NCBI GenBank assembly: GCA_016791115.1
Contig: JAEUNL010000072.1
Span: forward strand, 1-64,000
Direction: 5' to 3'
Source: Rhodocyclaceae bacterium
GTDB taxonomy: Bacteria > Pseudomonadota > Gammaproteobacteria > Burkholderiales > Rhodocyclaceae
Length of the DNA stretch: 64,000 bases
The notes beneath the pieces are model-generated. The model had not been told where the DNA came from. It was given only the letters and a program-made list of their open reading frames with translations, and ran no database searches. The first letter of the stretch is position 1. Each line of letters begins with the position of its first letter. This document shows positions 44,172 to 53,937 of the stretch, one piece after another. The position numbers and the translations under genes were made by a program.

Positions 44172-44392
44172 CGTTTGCCCTGGAAGTGCAGCCAAGTCTC
44201 GTCCCCATGTATGGCCCGCACTTGCGGACACGCGCGTGCCTGCCCCGGCGGCGGCCACCCGACCGTCAACGGCCGCGGCATGCGCCGGCTGAAGGGTGTT
44301 GCCATGGCCGCGGCCGCCGATTCCCTGCTTCGTCACACTGGGGCGTGCGATCGGGCGTACACTTTCGCCTGATGCACAGCCTTGGAGTTGTC

Positions 44393-44740
44393 ATGCAATC
44401 ACGTGCCGCAGTCCGCTCGATCGCCTTCTGCACCTGCCTCGCCCTGGCAGCACCCGCCCTTGCGGGGGGGAGCGAACCGCGCAACGGCGCGGCGCCGGTG
44501 GTCGACGCGGTGCCTGCCACCCCGGCCCCCGTCGAACCACGCCCTGCAGAATCCGCCGTGCCCGACAGCAAGGTCGAGCGCACCACCCGCGCCGTCGAGG
44601 GAGCCGTCGAGAAAACCGGTCAGGCAGTCAAGGAAGTCGTCGAGAAGACCAAATCCGGCGCCAAGGCCGTTGCGCGCAAGACGGGCCAGGTGGTGCGCGA
44701 CGTCGGCGAGAAGATCGAAGGCGTCGGCAGCACGAAATGA
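44393..44740 (+). CDS. small exported protein with amphipathic Lys/Glu/Val repeats
   Basis: The 115-residue product has a signal peptide (SIAFCTCLALAAPALAGG), a Pro/Ala-rich stretch, and a C-terminal helix made of imperfect repeats (VEKTGQAVKEVVEKTKSGAK, then ARKTGQVVRDVGEK). This 11-residue periodicity resembles late-embryogenesis-abundant-like or apolipoprotein-like helices; function is unknown. ATG at 44393 has GGAG at 44384-44387; an in-frame ATG at 44372 is the alternative. It precedes mfd by 106 bases. Confidence 0.75.
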   Translation: MQSRAAVRSIAFCTCLALAAPALAGGSEPRNGAAPVVDAVPATPAPVEPRPAESAVPDSKVERTTRAVEGAVEKTGQAVKEVVEKTKSGAKAVARKTGQVVRDVGEKIEGVGSTK

Positions 44741-44846
44741 TCCCTTGGCAGGCCAGGCCCGCCTGCTGACTTATAATTCGTGATCGAAAGGTTGCCGGCT
44801 GCGGAACGCCGGCGCCCGTCTCTTTTGCTGTCCCGGCCCCACCCTG

Positions 44847-47800
44847 ATGCCCGCACTGCCCTCTTCGCTCGACACCCTTGCCCTGCCGAAACCCGGATCA
44901 AAGCTCGACCTGCCGCCGCTGGCCGGCGCCAGCGACGCACTCTGGCTGTCCCGGATCGCGCAACCCGGCCGCCTGCTGGCGGTCGTCACCGCCAACCCCC
45001 TCGACGCCCAGCGCCTGCAGGACGAGATCCGCTGGTTCGCGCCGCAACTTGCGGTGCGCGTGCTGCCCGACTGGGAAACCCTGCCCTACGATTCGTTCTC
45101 GCCGCACGAGGACCTGATTTCCGAGCGGCTCGCCACGCTCTACGACATCCAGCGCGGCGCCTGCGACGTGGTGCTGGTGCCGGCGTCGACGGCGCTGTAC
45201 CGCATGGCGCCGCCGGCCTATCTCGCTGCCTACACCTTTTTCCTCAAGCAGGGGCAGAAGCTGGATGTCGAGGGTTTCCGCAACCAGATGACCCTGGCCG
45301 GCTACGCCCACGTCACGCAGGTGGTGAGCCCGGGCGAATACAGCGTGCGCGGCGGCCTGATCGACCTGTTCCCGATGGGTTCGGCGGTGCCCTACCGCAT
45401 TGACCTGTTCGATGACGAAATCGAGTCGCTCAAGACCTTCGACGTCGACACCCAGCGCACCATTTATCCGGTGCCGGAAATCCGCCTGTTGCCCGCGCGC
45501 GAGTTCGCGCTCGACGACAAGGCACGCACGCGCTTCCGCCAGCGCTTCCGCGAGGAGTTCGAGGGCGATCCGTCGCGCTCGACGATCTACAAGGACGTTT
45601 CCAACGGCATCGCGCCGGCCGGCATCGAATACTGGCTGCCGCTGTTCCACGAGGAAACCGCAACCCTGTTCGACTACCTAAAGCCGGACACGCTGGTGTG
45701 CCTGCATCACGATGTTCCCGCAGCGATCGGCGAGTTCTGGCGCGACCTGAAAAGCCGCTACGACCTGCTCAAGTCCGACCGGGCGCGCCCGTTGCTGGCG
45801 CCGACGCAGATGTTCCTCGACGAGGAGCGCTTCTTCGTCGGCCTGCAGGACTTCGCCCGTATCGGCGTGTCGTCCGCGCGCGCCGAACCGGCCGATCGCG
45901 CGACCCAGCCGCTGCCCGACGTCTCGGTCGACCGCAAGGCGGCCGATCCGCTGGCGCGGCTGCGCGCGTTCTGCGCGGGCTTCGACGGGCGCGTGCTGCT
46001 GCTCGCCGAATCGCCCGGCCGGCGCGAGACGATTCACGACTACCTGAGGGAATACGGCCTGCAGGCCGATGCCGCCACCGACTTCGCGTCCTTCGGCGAA
46101 ACCGGCATCGCGCTGGGCCTGGCCGTCGCGCCGCTCGCCGCCGGCTTCGTCTGGCTGCAGGCGAAACTCGCCTTGGTCACCGAGAACGAGCTTTACCCGA
46201 CCACCGCGCGCACCCGCGGCAAGCGCACCGAGACGCGCCAGGCCAGCGTCGAAGGCTGGCTGCGCGACCTCACCGAACTGAAGATCGGCGATCCGATCGT
46301 GCATGCGAGCCACGGCATCGGGCGCTACCACGGCCTGGTGCACCTCGACCTCGGCGAGGGTGACACCGAGTTCCTCCACCTCGAATACGCCGGCGACGCC
46401 AAGCTCTACGTGCCGGTATCGCAACTGCATGTCATCTCGCGCTACAGCGGCGTGGCGCCCGAACAGGTCGAGCTGCACACGCTCGGCTCAGGCCAGTGGG
46501 AAAAGGCGAAGAAGCGCGCTGCCCAGCAGGTGCGCGACACCGCTGCCGAACTGCTCGCGCTCTACGCGCAGCGCGCCGCGCGCAAGGGGCACACGTTCGA
46601 CTTCAAACAGCACGACATGGAAGCCTTCGCCGACGGCTTCGGCTTCGAGGAAACACCCGACCAGCTTGCCGCGATCAACGCGGTGGTGGCCGACATGCGC
46701 TCCGGCAAGCCGATGGACCGGCTGGTGTGCGGCGACGTCGGCTTCGGCAAGACCGAGGTTGCGCTGCGCGCGGCCTTCGTCGCCGTCGCCGACGGCAAGC
46801 AGGTCGCCATCCTGGCGCCGACCACGCTGCTCGCCGAGCAGCATTTCCAGACCTTCTCGGACCGCTTCGCCGACTGGCCGGTGAAGCTCGCCGAGCTGTC
46901 GCGCTTCCGCAGCGCGAAGGAGCAGGCGGCGGCGCTCGAACAGCTCGCCGAGGGCAAGATCGACATCCTGATCGGCACCCACCGGCTGCTGCAGAAGGAC
47001 GTGAAGTTCACCCGGCTCGGCCTCGTCATCATCGACGAGGAACACCGCTTCGGCGTGCGCCAGAAGGAGGCGCTGAAAGCGCTGCGCGCGGAGGTCGACG
47101 TGCTGACGCTGACCGCGACGCCGATCCCGCGCACACTCGGCCTCGCGCTCGAAGGCATGCGGGATTTCTCCGTGATCGCCACCGCGCCGAGCCGCCGGCT
47201 TGCCATCAAGACTTTCGTTTCCCCGTGGTCGCGCGGGCTGATCCGCGAGGCGGTGCTGCGCGAATTCAAGCGCGGCGGGCAGGTGTACTTCCTGCACAAC
47301 GAGGTCGACACCATCGAGACGATGCGCAACCACCTGGCCGAGCTGCTGCCCGAGGCACGCATCGTGATCGGCCACGGCCAGCTGCCGGAGCGCGAACTGG
47401 AACGCGTGATGCGCGACTTCACGCAGCAGAAATCGAATCTGCTGCTGTGCTCGACCATCATCGAGACCGGCATCGACAATCCGCATGCCAACACCATCAT
47501 CATCAACCGCGCCGACAAGTTCGGCATCGCCCAGCTGCACCAGCTGCGCGGGCGCGTCGGACGTTCGCACCACCAGGCCTACGCCTACCTGCTGACCGAC
47601 CGCGACGCCAAGCCGTCGAAGCAGGCCGAGCGCCGGCTCGAAGCGATCCAGATGTCGGAGGAACTCGGCAGCGGCTTCTTCCTCGCCATGCACGACCTGG
47701 AGATCCGCGGTGCCGGCGAGATCCTCGGCGAGAACCAGAGCGGCGAGATCCAGGAAATCGGCTTCTCGCTTTACACACAGATGCTCAACACGGCCGTCAA

Positions 47801-48284
47801 GGCGCTGCAGAAAGGCGAGGCGGTGCCCGACCTCACGCAGCCGCTCGACGTGGTCTCAGAGATCAACCTGCACGAGCCGGCGCTGCTCCCGGCCGATTAC
47901 TGCAGCGACATCAATGAGCGCCTGACGCTATACAAGCGCATGGCCAACTGCGATGGCGCCGACGAACTGCAGGCGATCCAGGAAGAACTGATCGACCGCT
48001 TCGGCAACCTGCCGCCGCAGGCGCTGGCGCTGGTCGAGACGCACCGCCTGCGCATCGCCGCCAAGCCGCTCGGCATCGCCAAGATCGACGCGCACGAAAC
48101 GAAGATCCAGTTCGCCTTCGTCCCCAACCCGCCGATCGAGCCGCTTCGCGTTTTCGAGCTGATCCAGAAGAACCGTCACTACAAGCTCGCCGGCCCGGAC
48201 AAGCTCACCGTCGCGGTGGAAACGCGCAACCTCGCCGAGCGCGTCGGCGCCGTGCGCGATGCGATGAAGAAACTTGCCGGCTGA
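44847..48284 (+). CDS. mfd: transcription-repair coupling factor
   Basis: The 1145-residue protein removes RNA polymerase stalled at lesions and recruits UvrA. The N-terminal UvrB-like part includes VRVLPDWETLPYDSFSPHEDL and EYSVRGGLIDLFP. The RNA-polymerase-interacting domain starts near LKIGDPIVHASHGIGRYHGL. The helicase motor has Walker A VCGDVGFGKTEVALRA (about 627), DEEH in LVIIDEEHRFGVRQ, TATPIPRTL and TTIIETGIDNPHANT-type motif V. Length is normal. TATAAT at 44772-44777 is a plausible -10 box. No start ambiguity is seen. Confidence 0.97.
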   Translation: MPALPSSLDTLALPKPGSKLDLPPLAGASDALWLSRIAQPGRLLAVVTANPLDAQRLQDEIRWFAPQLAVRVLPDWETLPYDSFSPHEDLISERLATLYDIQRGACDVVLVPASTALYRMAPPAYLAAYTFFLKQGQKLDVEGFRNQMTLAGYAHVTQVVSPGEYSVRGGLIDLFPMGSAVPYRIDLFDDEIESLKTFDVDTQRTIYPVPEIRLLPAREFALDDKARTRFRQRFREEFEGDPSRSTIYKDVSNGIAPAGIEYWLPLFHEETATLFDYLKPDTLVCLHHDVPAAIGEFWRDLKSRYDLLKSDRARPLLAPTQMFLDEERFFVGLQDFARIGVSSARAEPADRATQPLPDVSVDRKAADPLARLRAFCAGFDGRVLLLAESPGRRETIHDYLREYGLQADAATDFASFGETGIALGLAVAPLAAGFVWLQAKLALVTENELYPTTARTRGKRTETRQASVEGWLRDLTELKIGDPIVHASHGIGRYHGLVHLDLGEGDTEFLHLEYAGDAKLYVPVSQLHVISRYSGVAPEQVELHTLGSGQWEKAKKRAAQQVRDTAAELLALYAQRAARKGHTFDFKQHDMEAFADGFGFEETPDQLAAINAVVADMRSGKPMDRLVCGDVGFGKTEVALRAAFVAVADGKQVAILAPTTLLAEQHFQTFSDRFADWPVKLAELSRFRSAKEQAAALEQLAEGKIDILIGTHRLLQKDVKFTRLGLVIIDEEHRFGVRQKEALKALRAEVDVLTLTATPIPRTLGLALEGMRDFSVIATAPSRRLAIKTFVSPWSRGLIREAVLREFKRGGQVYFLHNEVDTIETMRNHLAELLPEARIVIGHGQLPERELERVMRDFTQQKSNLLLCSTIIETGIDNPHANTIIINRADKFGIAQLHQLRGRVGRSHHQAYAYLLTDRDAKPSKQAERRLEAIQMSEELGSGFFLAMHDLEIRGAGEILGENQSGEIQEIGFSLYTQMLNTAVKALQKGEAVPDLTQPLDVVSEINLHEPALLPADYCSDINERLTLYKRMANCDGADELQAIQEELIDRFGNLPPQALALVETHRLRIAAKPLGIAKIDAHETKIQFAFVPNPPIEPLRVFELIQKNRHYKLAGPDKLTVAVETRNLAERVGAVRDAMKKLAG

Positions 48285-48290
48285 CCGGCC

Positions 48291-48397
48291 TGGAAGCCGC
48301 ATGGACAGGCGCTCGCCAGCCCGCCATGCCTGAACAGCGCATGGATAATGGCTCTCGCGGCATGTCGGCCGGTCATTTTTTATCCATGCGCCTTCCA
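48291..48397. repeat. dispersed palindromic repeat, copy 4
   Basis: TGGAAGCCGCATGGA and TCCATGCGCCTTCCA are inverted ends with one mismatch in 15. Inside lie CCCGCCATGCC, a second CGCATGGATAATGG and GGCATGTCGGCCGG, so the unit appears composite. It begins 6 bases after the mfd stop and could also act as the mfd terminator. Confidence 0.75.
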
Positions 48398-48528
48398 GCC
48401 ATGCCCGTTGCCGAAATTCGATCGCGTTCGCTGCGCTGGCCGCGCCGCCCGCGGCGCATCGATTACAATATCGCCCTTCGATTCCCGCGCCGCGTGCATT
48501 GATCGGCGTGTCACCCATCCGTCCCAGC

Positions 48529-49599
48529 ATGACTTCCGTCCAGACCGAAAACCTTGCCATCGAGGCATTCGACCTCATGCCTTCACCCGCCGAGATCCAT
48601 GCGCGGGTGCCCCTGACCGAACGCGCGGCGCAGACCGTACTCGCGGGCCGCACCGTCCTGCGCGACATCCTCGACCGGCGCGACCCGCGCCTGTTCGTGG
48701 TGGTCGGACCATGCTCGATCCACGATCCCGTGGCCGGCCTCGACTACGCGCGCCGGCTCAAGTCGCTGGCCGACGCCGTGGCCGAATCCATGCTGATCGT
48801 GATGCGCGTGTATTTCGAGAAACCGCGCACCGCCACCGGCTGGAAGGGCTTCATCAACGACCCGCGCATGGACGACTCCTTCCACATCGAGGAAGGCATG
48901 CAGCGCGCGCGCCAGTTTCTGCTCGACGTGGCTGAACTCGGCCTGCCGGCCGGCACCGAGGCGCTCGACCCGATATCGCCGCAGTACCTCGGCGACCTGA
49001 TTGCGTGGACCGCAATCGGCGCGCGCACCTCGGAATCGCAAACGCACCGCGAGATGTCCTCCGGCCTGTCCACGCCGGTCGGCTTCAAGAACGCGACCGA
49101 CGGCGATCTCGACGTGGCAATCAACGCCATCATCTCGGCCTCGCGCCCGCACAGCTTTCTCGGCATCAACGCGGAAGGGCGTTCGTCGATCATCCGCACG
49201 CGCGGCAACGCCTACGGGCATGTGGTGCTGCGCGGCGGCGGCGGACGGCCGAACTACGACACCGTCAGCATCTCGCTCGCCGAGACGGCCCTGGCGAAGG
49301 CCAACCTGCCACAGAACATCGTCGTCGACTGCTCGCACGCCAACTCATACAAGAAGCCGGAATTGCAGCCGCTGGTGATGACCGACGTGATCCATCAGGT
49401 GCGTGAAGGCAACCGCTCGATCGTCGGGCTGATGCTCGAAAGCAACATCGAGGCGGGCAACCAGCCGATTCCCGCCGATCTTTCGCAACTCAGGTACGGC
49501 TGTTCGGTCACCGACGCCTGCATCGACTGGGGCACCACGGAAACGGCGATCCTCAAGGCGCACGACGTGCTGCGCAACGCGATCCCCGGCCGCGCATGA
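48529..49599 (+). CDS. aroG: 3-deoxy-7-phosphoheptulonate (DAHP) synthase, AroF/G/H type
   Basis: The 356-residue class I enzyme condenses phosphoenolpyruvate and erythrose 4-phosphate, the first step to aromatic amino acids. VVVGPCSIHDPVAGLDYARRL, RVYFEKPRTATGWKGFINDP, LPAGTEALDPISPQYLGDL, GFKNATDGD, DCSHANS and GLMLESNI match the AroFGH family. Start MTSVQTENLAI at 48529 was chosen; TTG at 48499 is open in frame. Which amino acid feeds back on it cannot be told. TACAAT at 48464-48469 is a possible -10 box. The stop overlaps serB by 4 bases. Confidence 0.94.
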   Translation: MTSVQTENLAIEAFDLMPSPAEIHARVPLTERAAQTVLAGRTVLRDILDRRDPRLFVVVGPCSIHDPVAGLDYARRLKSLADAVAESMLIVMRVYFEKPRTATGWKGFINDPRMDDSFHIEEGMQRARQFLLDVAELGLPAGTEALDPISPQYLGDLIAWTAIGARTSESQTHREMSSGLSTPVGFKNATDGDLDVAINAIISASRPHSFLGINAEGRSSIIRTRGNAYGHVVLRGGGGRPNYDTVSISLAETALAKANLPQNIVVDCSHANSYKKPELQPLVMTDVIHQVREGNRSIVGLMLESNIEAGNQPIPADLSQLRYGCSVTDACIDWGTTETAILKAHDVLRNAIPGRA

Positions 49600-50426
49600 A
49601 TCTGGTCGTCCAGGGTGCGGAAGTCGAGACGCGCTGGCTGAAGGAACTTGCCCACCTGGTTTCCGCCTGCGCGATCGAGCAGATCAACACCCAGGCCTTC
49701 CGCCTGCGCGACGCCGCAGTGAGCCCTGCCGTGGCCGAATACTGTCTGGAACGCAGCCTCGATTACGGCTACGTGCCGCCCGGCCGGCGCCTTTCCGACA
49801 TGCGCCTGTTCGTCACCGACATGGATTCGACGTTGATCACCATCGAGTGCATCGACGAGATCGCCGACATGCAGGGCCTCAAGCCGCAGGTCGCGGCGAT
49901 CACCGAATCGGCGATGCGCGGAGAGATGGATTTCTGTGAGAGCCTGCGCCGGCGCGTGGGCCTGCTCGCAGGCCTCGAAGAATCGGCTCTACAGCGCGTC
50001 CATGACGAGCGCCTGAGCCTGTCGCCCGGTGCCGAACGCCTGATGAAGCAACTGAAGACGGCCGGCGTGAAGACCATGCTGGTCTCGGGCGGTTTTACCT
50101 TCTTCACCGAGCGCATCAAGGCACGTCTCGGCTTCGACTACGCCCACTCGAACGTGTTGGAAATCGAGGCCGGCCGCTTGACCGGCCGGGTAATCGGCGA
50201 CATCGTCGACGGCGAAGCCAAGCGCCGCCACCTGATCGAAGCACGCAACGCGCTCGGCGCCGCGCACAACCAGGTCATTGCGGCCGGCGACGGCGCCAAC
50301 GACCTGAAGATGCTCGGCGAAGCCGAAGTGAATGTCGCCTACCGCGCCAAGCCGGTCGTGCGCGCGCAGGCTGCCTATGCGCTGAACTTCGTCGGCCTGG
50401 ACGGGATTCTCAACCTGTTCGAATGA
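49596..50426 (+). CDS. serB: phosphoserine phosphatase
   Basis: The 276-residue HAD-family enzyme makes serine from phosphoserine. The nucleophile motif is FVTDMDSTLITIECIDEIAD, motif II is LVSGGFTFF, and motif IV is VIAAGDGANDLKML. An N-terminal regulatory-like segment of about 75 residues precedes the core, as in enterobacterial SerB. The ATG overlaps the aroG stop (ATGA), so the two genes are translated together. Confidence 0.95.
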   Translation: MNLVVQGAEVETRWLKELAHLVSACAIEQINTQAFRLRDAAVSPAVAEYCLERSLDYGYVPPGRRLSDMRLFVTDMDSTLITIECIDEIADMQGLKPQVAAITESAMRGEMDFCESLRRRVGLLAGLEESALQRVHDERLSLSPGAERLMKQLKTAGVKTMLVSGGFTFFTERIKARLGFDYAHSNVLEIEAGRLTGRVIGDIVDGEAKRRHLIEARNALGAAHNQVIAAGDGANDLKMLGEAEVNVAYRAKPVVRAQAAYALNFVGLDGILNLFE

Positions 50427-50459
50427 AACGCACGCCATGCAGGCGCGCCAGGTTTCATT
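50422..50459. terminator. bidirectional hairpin between serB and the MAPEG gene
   Basis: AATGAAAC and GTTTCATT form a perfect 8-bp outer stem, and GCACGCC/GGCGCGC extends it inward. It includes the serB stop codon and lies 8 bases from the end of the convergent 50468-50866 gene. No strong T-tract follows. Confidence 0.6.
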
Positions 50460-50467
50460 ATGCAGAC

Positions 50468-50866
50468 TCAGAGTGCCGCGCCCACCTTCAGCGCGAGTAC
50501 CGCGAGCGCGAACAGCACGATGAAAGTGCCGAGGGTGCCGGCCATACGTCCGAATGACTCGCCGCTCGAATGGGAGAAACCCCACGCGTGGAGCAGCCGC
50601 GAACCGATCAGCACGACGCCAGCCATGTGCAACCATTTGGGCGGGATACCGTTGACTTCGACTACCGCCATGAGCAAAAGCGACATCGGCACATACTCGA
50701 CAAAGTTCGCCTGGACGCGCATCGCGCGCGCAAGCGCCTCGTTGCCGCCGTCGCCAAGTCCGACCTTGGTGATGCGCCGCTGGTTGACGACCAGTCCCGC
50801 CAGCAGCAGCAGGAGCAGCGCGCACAATCCGGCGTAGAGCGCCGTGACCGGCGCGCCGAAGGTCAC
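50468..50866 (-). CDS. MAPEG family membrane protein, GTG start
   Basis: The 132-residue protein has four hydrophobic segments and the MAPEG pattern (VVNQRRITKVGLGDGGNEAL, RVQANFVEYVPMSLLLMAV, VVLIGSRLLHAWGF). Family members include glutathione-dependent enzymes and transport-related proteins. GTG at 50866 overlaps the iscX stop (GTGA), so the gene is coupled to the isc operon, an unusual placement. Whether it has glutathione-linked activity is unknown. It ends at a bidirectional hairpin. Confidence 0.88.
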   Translation of the reverse strand: MTFGAPVTALYAGLCALLLLLLAGLVVNQRRITKVGLGDGGNEALARAMRVQANFVEYVPMSLLLMAVVEVNGIPPKWLHMAGVVLIGSRLLHAWGFSHSSGESFGRMAGTLGTFIVLFALAVLALKVGAAL

Positions 50867-51057
50867 TCGACCTCTTCGATCCAGGCCATCTGGATCGCTT
50901 CGAGAATCTTCTCGCCGCAGTGCTTCGGATCGTCGTCGAACTCCTCGAGGGCGATTACCCAGCCCATGAGGTCGACGAAGTTGATGCGCCTCGGGTCGAC
51001 ATCGGGATGCCTGTCGGCCAGTTGAATGGCGATCTCCAGCGTGTCGGTCCACTTCAT
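50863..51057 (-). CDS. iscX: Fe-S cluster assembly protein IscX
   Basis: The 64-residue acidic protein reads MKWTDTLEIAIQLADRHPD and FDDDPKHCGEKILEAIQMAW, the IscX signature. It binds iron and IscS and modulates cluster assembly. The ATG overlaps the fdx stop (TGATG) and its stop overlaps the MAPEG start. It is the conventional last gene of the isc operon. Confidence 0.95.
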   Translation of the reverse strand: MKWTDTLEIAIQLADRHPDVDPRRINFVDLMGWVIALEEFDDDPKHCGEKILEAIQMAWIEEVE

Positions 51058-51398
51058 CAGTGCTTGCCCTCCGACACCATGTTGATCGTGTATTTGGGGA
51101 TCTCGATCACGAGCGGCGACTCGCCCACCTGCGCCTGACAGGAAAGCCGCGAGGTCGGTTCCAGACCCCATGCCTTGTCGAGCAGATCCTCCTCGACTTC
51201 TTCGGCGGGTGCGAGCGCCTCGAACCCTTCGCGGACGATGACATGGCAGGTCGTGCAGGCGCAGGATTTCTCGCACGCATGCTCGATGTCGATGCCGTTC
51301 TGCAGCAGCGTATCGCAAATGCTGGCGCCGGGCGTGGCTTCGATCACCGCACCCTCGGGGCACAATTCGACGTGCGGCAGTACGATCATCTGGGTCAT
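51057..51398 (-). CDS. fdx: ISC-system [2Fe-2S] ferredoxin
   Basis: The 113-residue adrenodoxin-type ferredoxin supplies electrons for cluster assembly. The cluster ligands are in ACEKSCACTTCHVIV and LSCQAQVGE. VLPHVELCPEGAVIEA and a C-terminal YTINMVSEGKH are typical. The frame is open further upstream; MTQMIVLPHVE at 51398 was chosen by family. It follows hscA by 19 bases. Confidence 0.95.
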   Translation of the reverse strand: MTQMIVLPHVELCPEGAVIEATPGASICDTLLQNGIDIEHACEKSCACTTCHVIVREGFEALAPAEEVEEDLLDKAWGLEPTSRLSCQAQVGESPLVIEIPKYTINMVSEGKH

Positions 51399-51417
51399 GG
51401 CGGGCTTTCGTGCAGTA

Positions 51418-53286
51418 CTAAACCTTGAGTTCGTCGAGCTTCTGGCCGGCGAGTGCGCGCCGCACGCTCTGATCCATGCGTCGGGCGGCAAAATCGGTGG
51501 TGGCGTGATTGGCCTCGGCAATCGCGGCGGAAAGCGCGGCGGCATCGCTCCCCGCTGCCAGCGTGCGCAGGCGCGCAAGCATGCGGTCGATGGCTGTGCG
51601 TTCGTCCGCCGCGAGCAATCGCGCATCCTCCGCCAGCGCCGCTTCGGTCGCATCGATCAGGCGCCCCGCCTCGACCTGGTACTCGCGCAGCTTGCGCGCT
51701 TCCATGTCTTCCCGTGCGTGGTCAGCGCCGGAGCGCAACATGCCGGCAATCTCGTCATCCGTCAGCCCGTAGGACGGCTTCACCGTGACGCTTGCCTCGA
51801 CACCGCTGGACATCTCGCGTGCCGCGACCGACAACAAGCCGTCGGCATCGACCTGGAAAGTGACCCGAATGCGCGCAGCGCCGGCGACCATCGGCGGTAT
51901 GCCGCGCAGCTCGAAACGCGCGAGCGAGCGGCAGTCGGACACCAGCTCGCGCTCGCCCTGCACGACGTGGAAGGCCATCGCGGTCTGCCCGTCCTTGTAG
52001 GTGGTGAATTCCTGCGCCTTGGCAATCGGTATCGTCGAATTGCGCGTGATGACCTTTTCGGTCAGCCCCCCCATCGTCTCGAGTCCGAGCGACAGCGGGA
52101 TCACGTCGAGCAACAGCCAGTCGTCCTCGGCCTTGCGATTGCCGGCGAGCACGTTGGCCTGGATTGCCGCGCCGAGCGCGACAACCTTGTCCGGATCCAG
52201 GTTCGTGAGCGGCTCCTGGCCGAAGAAATCGCCGATCGCGCGCTGGATGTGGGGCATGCGGGTCGCCCCGCCGACCATCACCACGCCCTTGACGTCCTTC
52301 GGCTCAAGCCCCGCGTCGCGCAGTGCCTTTCGGGTCGGCGCAAGCGTCTTGCCGACGAGGTTCTGCGTGATGTCCACGAAGGCATCGCGTGTGATCGCCA
52401 GCTCGATGCGCTCGCCGGACTGGAGCTTGGCGAAGATCGGTACCTCGGTGTTCGCGGAGAGCTGCTCCTTCGCCGAGCGCGACTTCATCAGCAGCATGCG
52501 CGCATCTTCGACCGACGGGGGCGCGATCTTCGCGTTGTCCAGCACCCAGCAGAACAGCCTGTGATCGAAATCGTCGCCGCCGAGCGCCGCATTGCCGTTG
52601 GTGGCGAGTACCTCGAACACGCCACGCGACAGGCGCAGGATCGAAATGTCGAAGGTACCGCCGCCGAGATCGAACACGGCATAAACGCCCTCCGCCCCGT
52701 TGTCGAGGCCGTAGGCGATTGCCGCCGCGGTCGGTTCGTTGAGCAGCCGCAGTACGTTGAGTCCCGCCAGCCGTGCAGCATCCTTGGTCGCCTGGCGCTG
52801 CGCATCGTCGAAATACGCTGGCACTGTGATCACCGCGCCGGTCAGTTCGCCGCCGAGACTTGCCTCGGCGCGCGTGCGCAGCACCTTGAGAATGTCTGCC
52901 GATATCTCGACCGGGCTCTTGATGCCCTGCACCGTGCGCAGGCGGACCATTCCTTCGGCATCGACGAAGTCATAGGGCATCGACTCGACGTGCGCAACGT
53001 CGCGCAGCCCGCGCCCCATGAAGCGCTTGACCGAGACAATGGCATTGCGAGGATCCTGCGCCTGCGCACCCTGCGCCTGCCAGCCGACATCGACGGCACC
53101 CTCGGGCTTGTAATGAACGATCGACGGCAGCAGCGCCCGCCCCTGTTCGTCATTGATGCAGACGGCAATGCCGTTGCGTACCGTCGCAACGAGCGAATTC
53201 GTGGTGCCGAGGTCGATGCCGACAGCCAGCCGGTGCTGGTGCGGTTCGGTGCTCATGCCGGGTTCGGCGATCTGCAAGAGTGCCAT
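51418..53286 (-). CDS. hscA: Fe-S assembly chaperone HscA
   Basis: The 622-residue Hsp70-class ATPase works with HscB to release clusters from IscU. It shows [51 protein letters not shown] and a substrate-binding domain with [14 protein letters not shown]. The start lies 1 base within the hscB stop. Length is normal for HscA and shorter than DnaK. Confidence 0.96.
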   Translation of the reverse strand: MALLQIAEPGMSTEPHQHRLAVGIDLGTTNSLVATVRNGIAVCINDEQGRALLPSIVHYKPEGAVDVGWQAQGAQAQDPRNAIVSVKRFMGRGLRDVAHVESMPYDFVDAEGMVRLRTVQGIKSPVEISADILKVLRTRAEASLGGELTGAVITVPAYFDDAQRQATKDAARLAGLNVLRLLNEPTAAAIAYGLDNGAEGVYAVFDLGGGTFDISILRLSRGVFEVLATNGNAALGGDDFDHRLFCWVLDNAKIAPPSVEDARMLLMKSRSAKEQLSANTEVPIFAKLQSGERIELAITRDAFVDITQNLVGKTLAPTRKALRDAGLEPKDVKGVVMVGGATRMPHIQRAIGDFFGQEPLTNLDPDKVVALGAAIQANVLAGNRKAEDDWLLLDVIPLSLGLETMGGLTEKVITRNSTIPIAKAQEFTTYKDGQTAMAFHVVQGERELVSDCRSLARFELRGIPPMVAGAARIRVTFQVDADGLLSVAAREMSSGVEASVTVKPSYGLTDDEIAGMLRSGADHAREDMEARKLREYQVEAGRLIDATEAALAEDARLLAADERTAIDRMLARLRTLAAGSDAAALSAAIAEANHATTDFAARRMDQSVRRALAGQKLDELKV

Positions 53287-53819
53287 CAGGTTTCCAGCGA
53301 TTCGATTGCGTCGAGTATGTCGTGTTGCAGCTTTTCCAGGAACATCAGCCGGCGCACCGCGGCCGCCGCCGCATGATAGTCGCGGGTGCGATCGATGTCG
53401 CGCTCGATTTCCCCAACCACGCCTGCATGCTGGTGGCGCAGACGCGCGAGCAGCTTGTCCAGCTCATCGACGTCCTCGCCGGCACGCGCTTCCTGAACCG
53501 CCTCGCGCCACTCCATCTGTTCCATCAGGAAGGCCGGTGGCATCGCGGTGTTGCTTTCGGTCGCGGTATCCACCCCCTTCAGGAGCAGGACGTATTGCGC
53601 CCGAGAAAGCGGGTTCTTCAGGGTTCGGTAGGCCTCGTTGATGCGCGTCGCCCACTGCATCGAGACACGCTTGTCGGCGTCCGACAAATGCGCGAAACGA
53701 TCCGGATGCACGCGTGTCTGCAGGTCGTGGTAGGCGGTTTCGAGCGCAAGCGGGTCGAGGTGAAAACCCGGTGCGATGCCGAACAGCGTGAAAAAATCCT
53801 GGTTGAACTCGGTGCTCAT
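53286..53819 (-). CDS. hscB: Fe-S assembly co-chaperone HscB
   Basis: The 177-residue J-type protein brings IscU to HscA. The HPD motif is in [16 protein letters not shown] within the N-terminal J domain ([15 protein letters not shown]). The C-terminal helical part ([15 protein letters not shown]) binds Isc[11 protein letters not shown] at 53819 was chosen over an upstream ATG at 53840 by family. Its stop and the hscA ATG share a base. Confidence 0.95.
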   Translation of the reverse strand: MSTEFNQDFFTLFGIAPGFHLDPLALETAYHDLQTRVHPDRFAHLSDADKRVSMQWATRINEAYRTLKNPLSRAQYVLLLKGVDTATESNTAMPPAFLMEQMEWREAVQEARAGEDVDELDKLLARLRHQHAGVVGEIERDIDRTRDYHAAAAAVRRLMFLEKLQHDILDAIESLET

Positions 53820-53937
53820 CGGGACCAGACCATCCGGCAAAGACCGCTGCGGCCGGCGCTGTCACGCCGGCATGCGCCAACGATATCCTTGTCCCCTCGC
53901 CCGGTCCAGTTCCGCCTGTCGGGCCTGCACCCGGGAC

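Noticed and set aside
44741-44846. TTGGCA and TATAAT considered as a full sigma-70 promoter of mfd
   Set aside because: The spacing is 21 bases, too long for a normal promoter; only the -10 box is mentioned under mfd.
51175-53376. 733-residue open frame on the plus strand opposite fdx and hscA
   Set aside because: It spans several well-supported minus-strand isc genes and has no recognisable domain.
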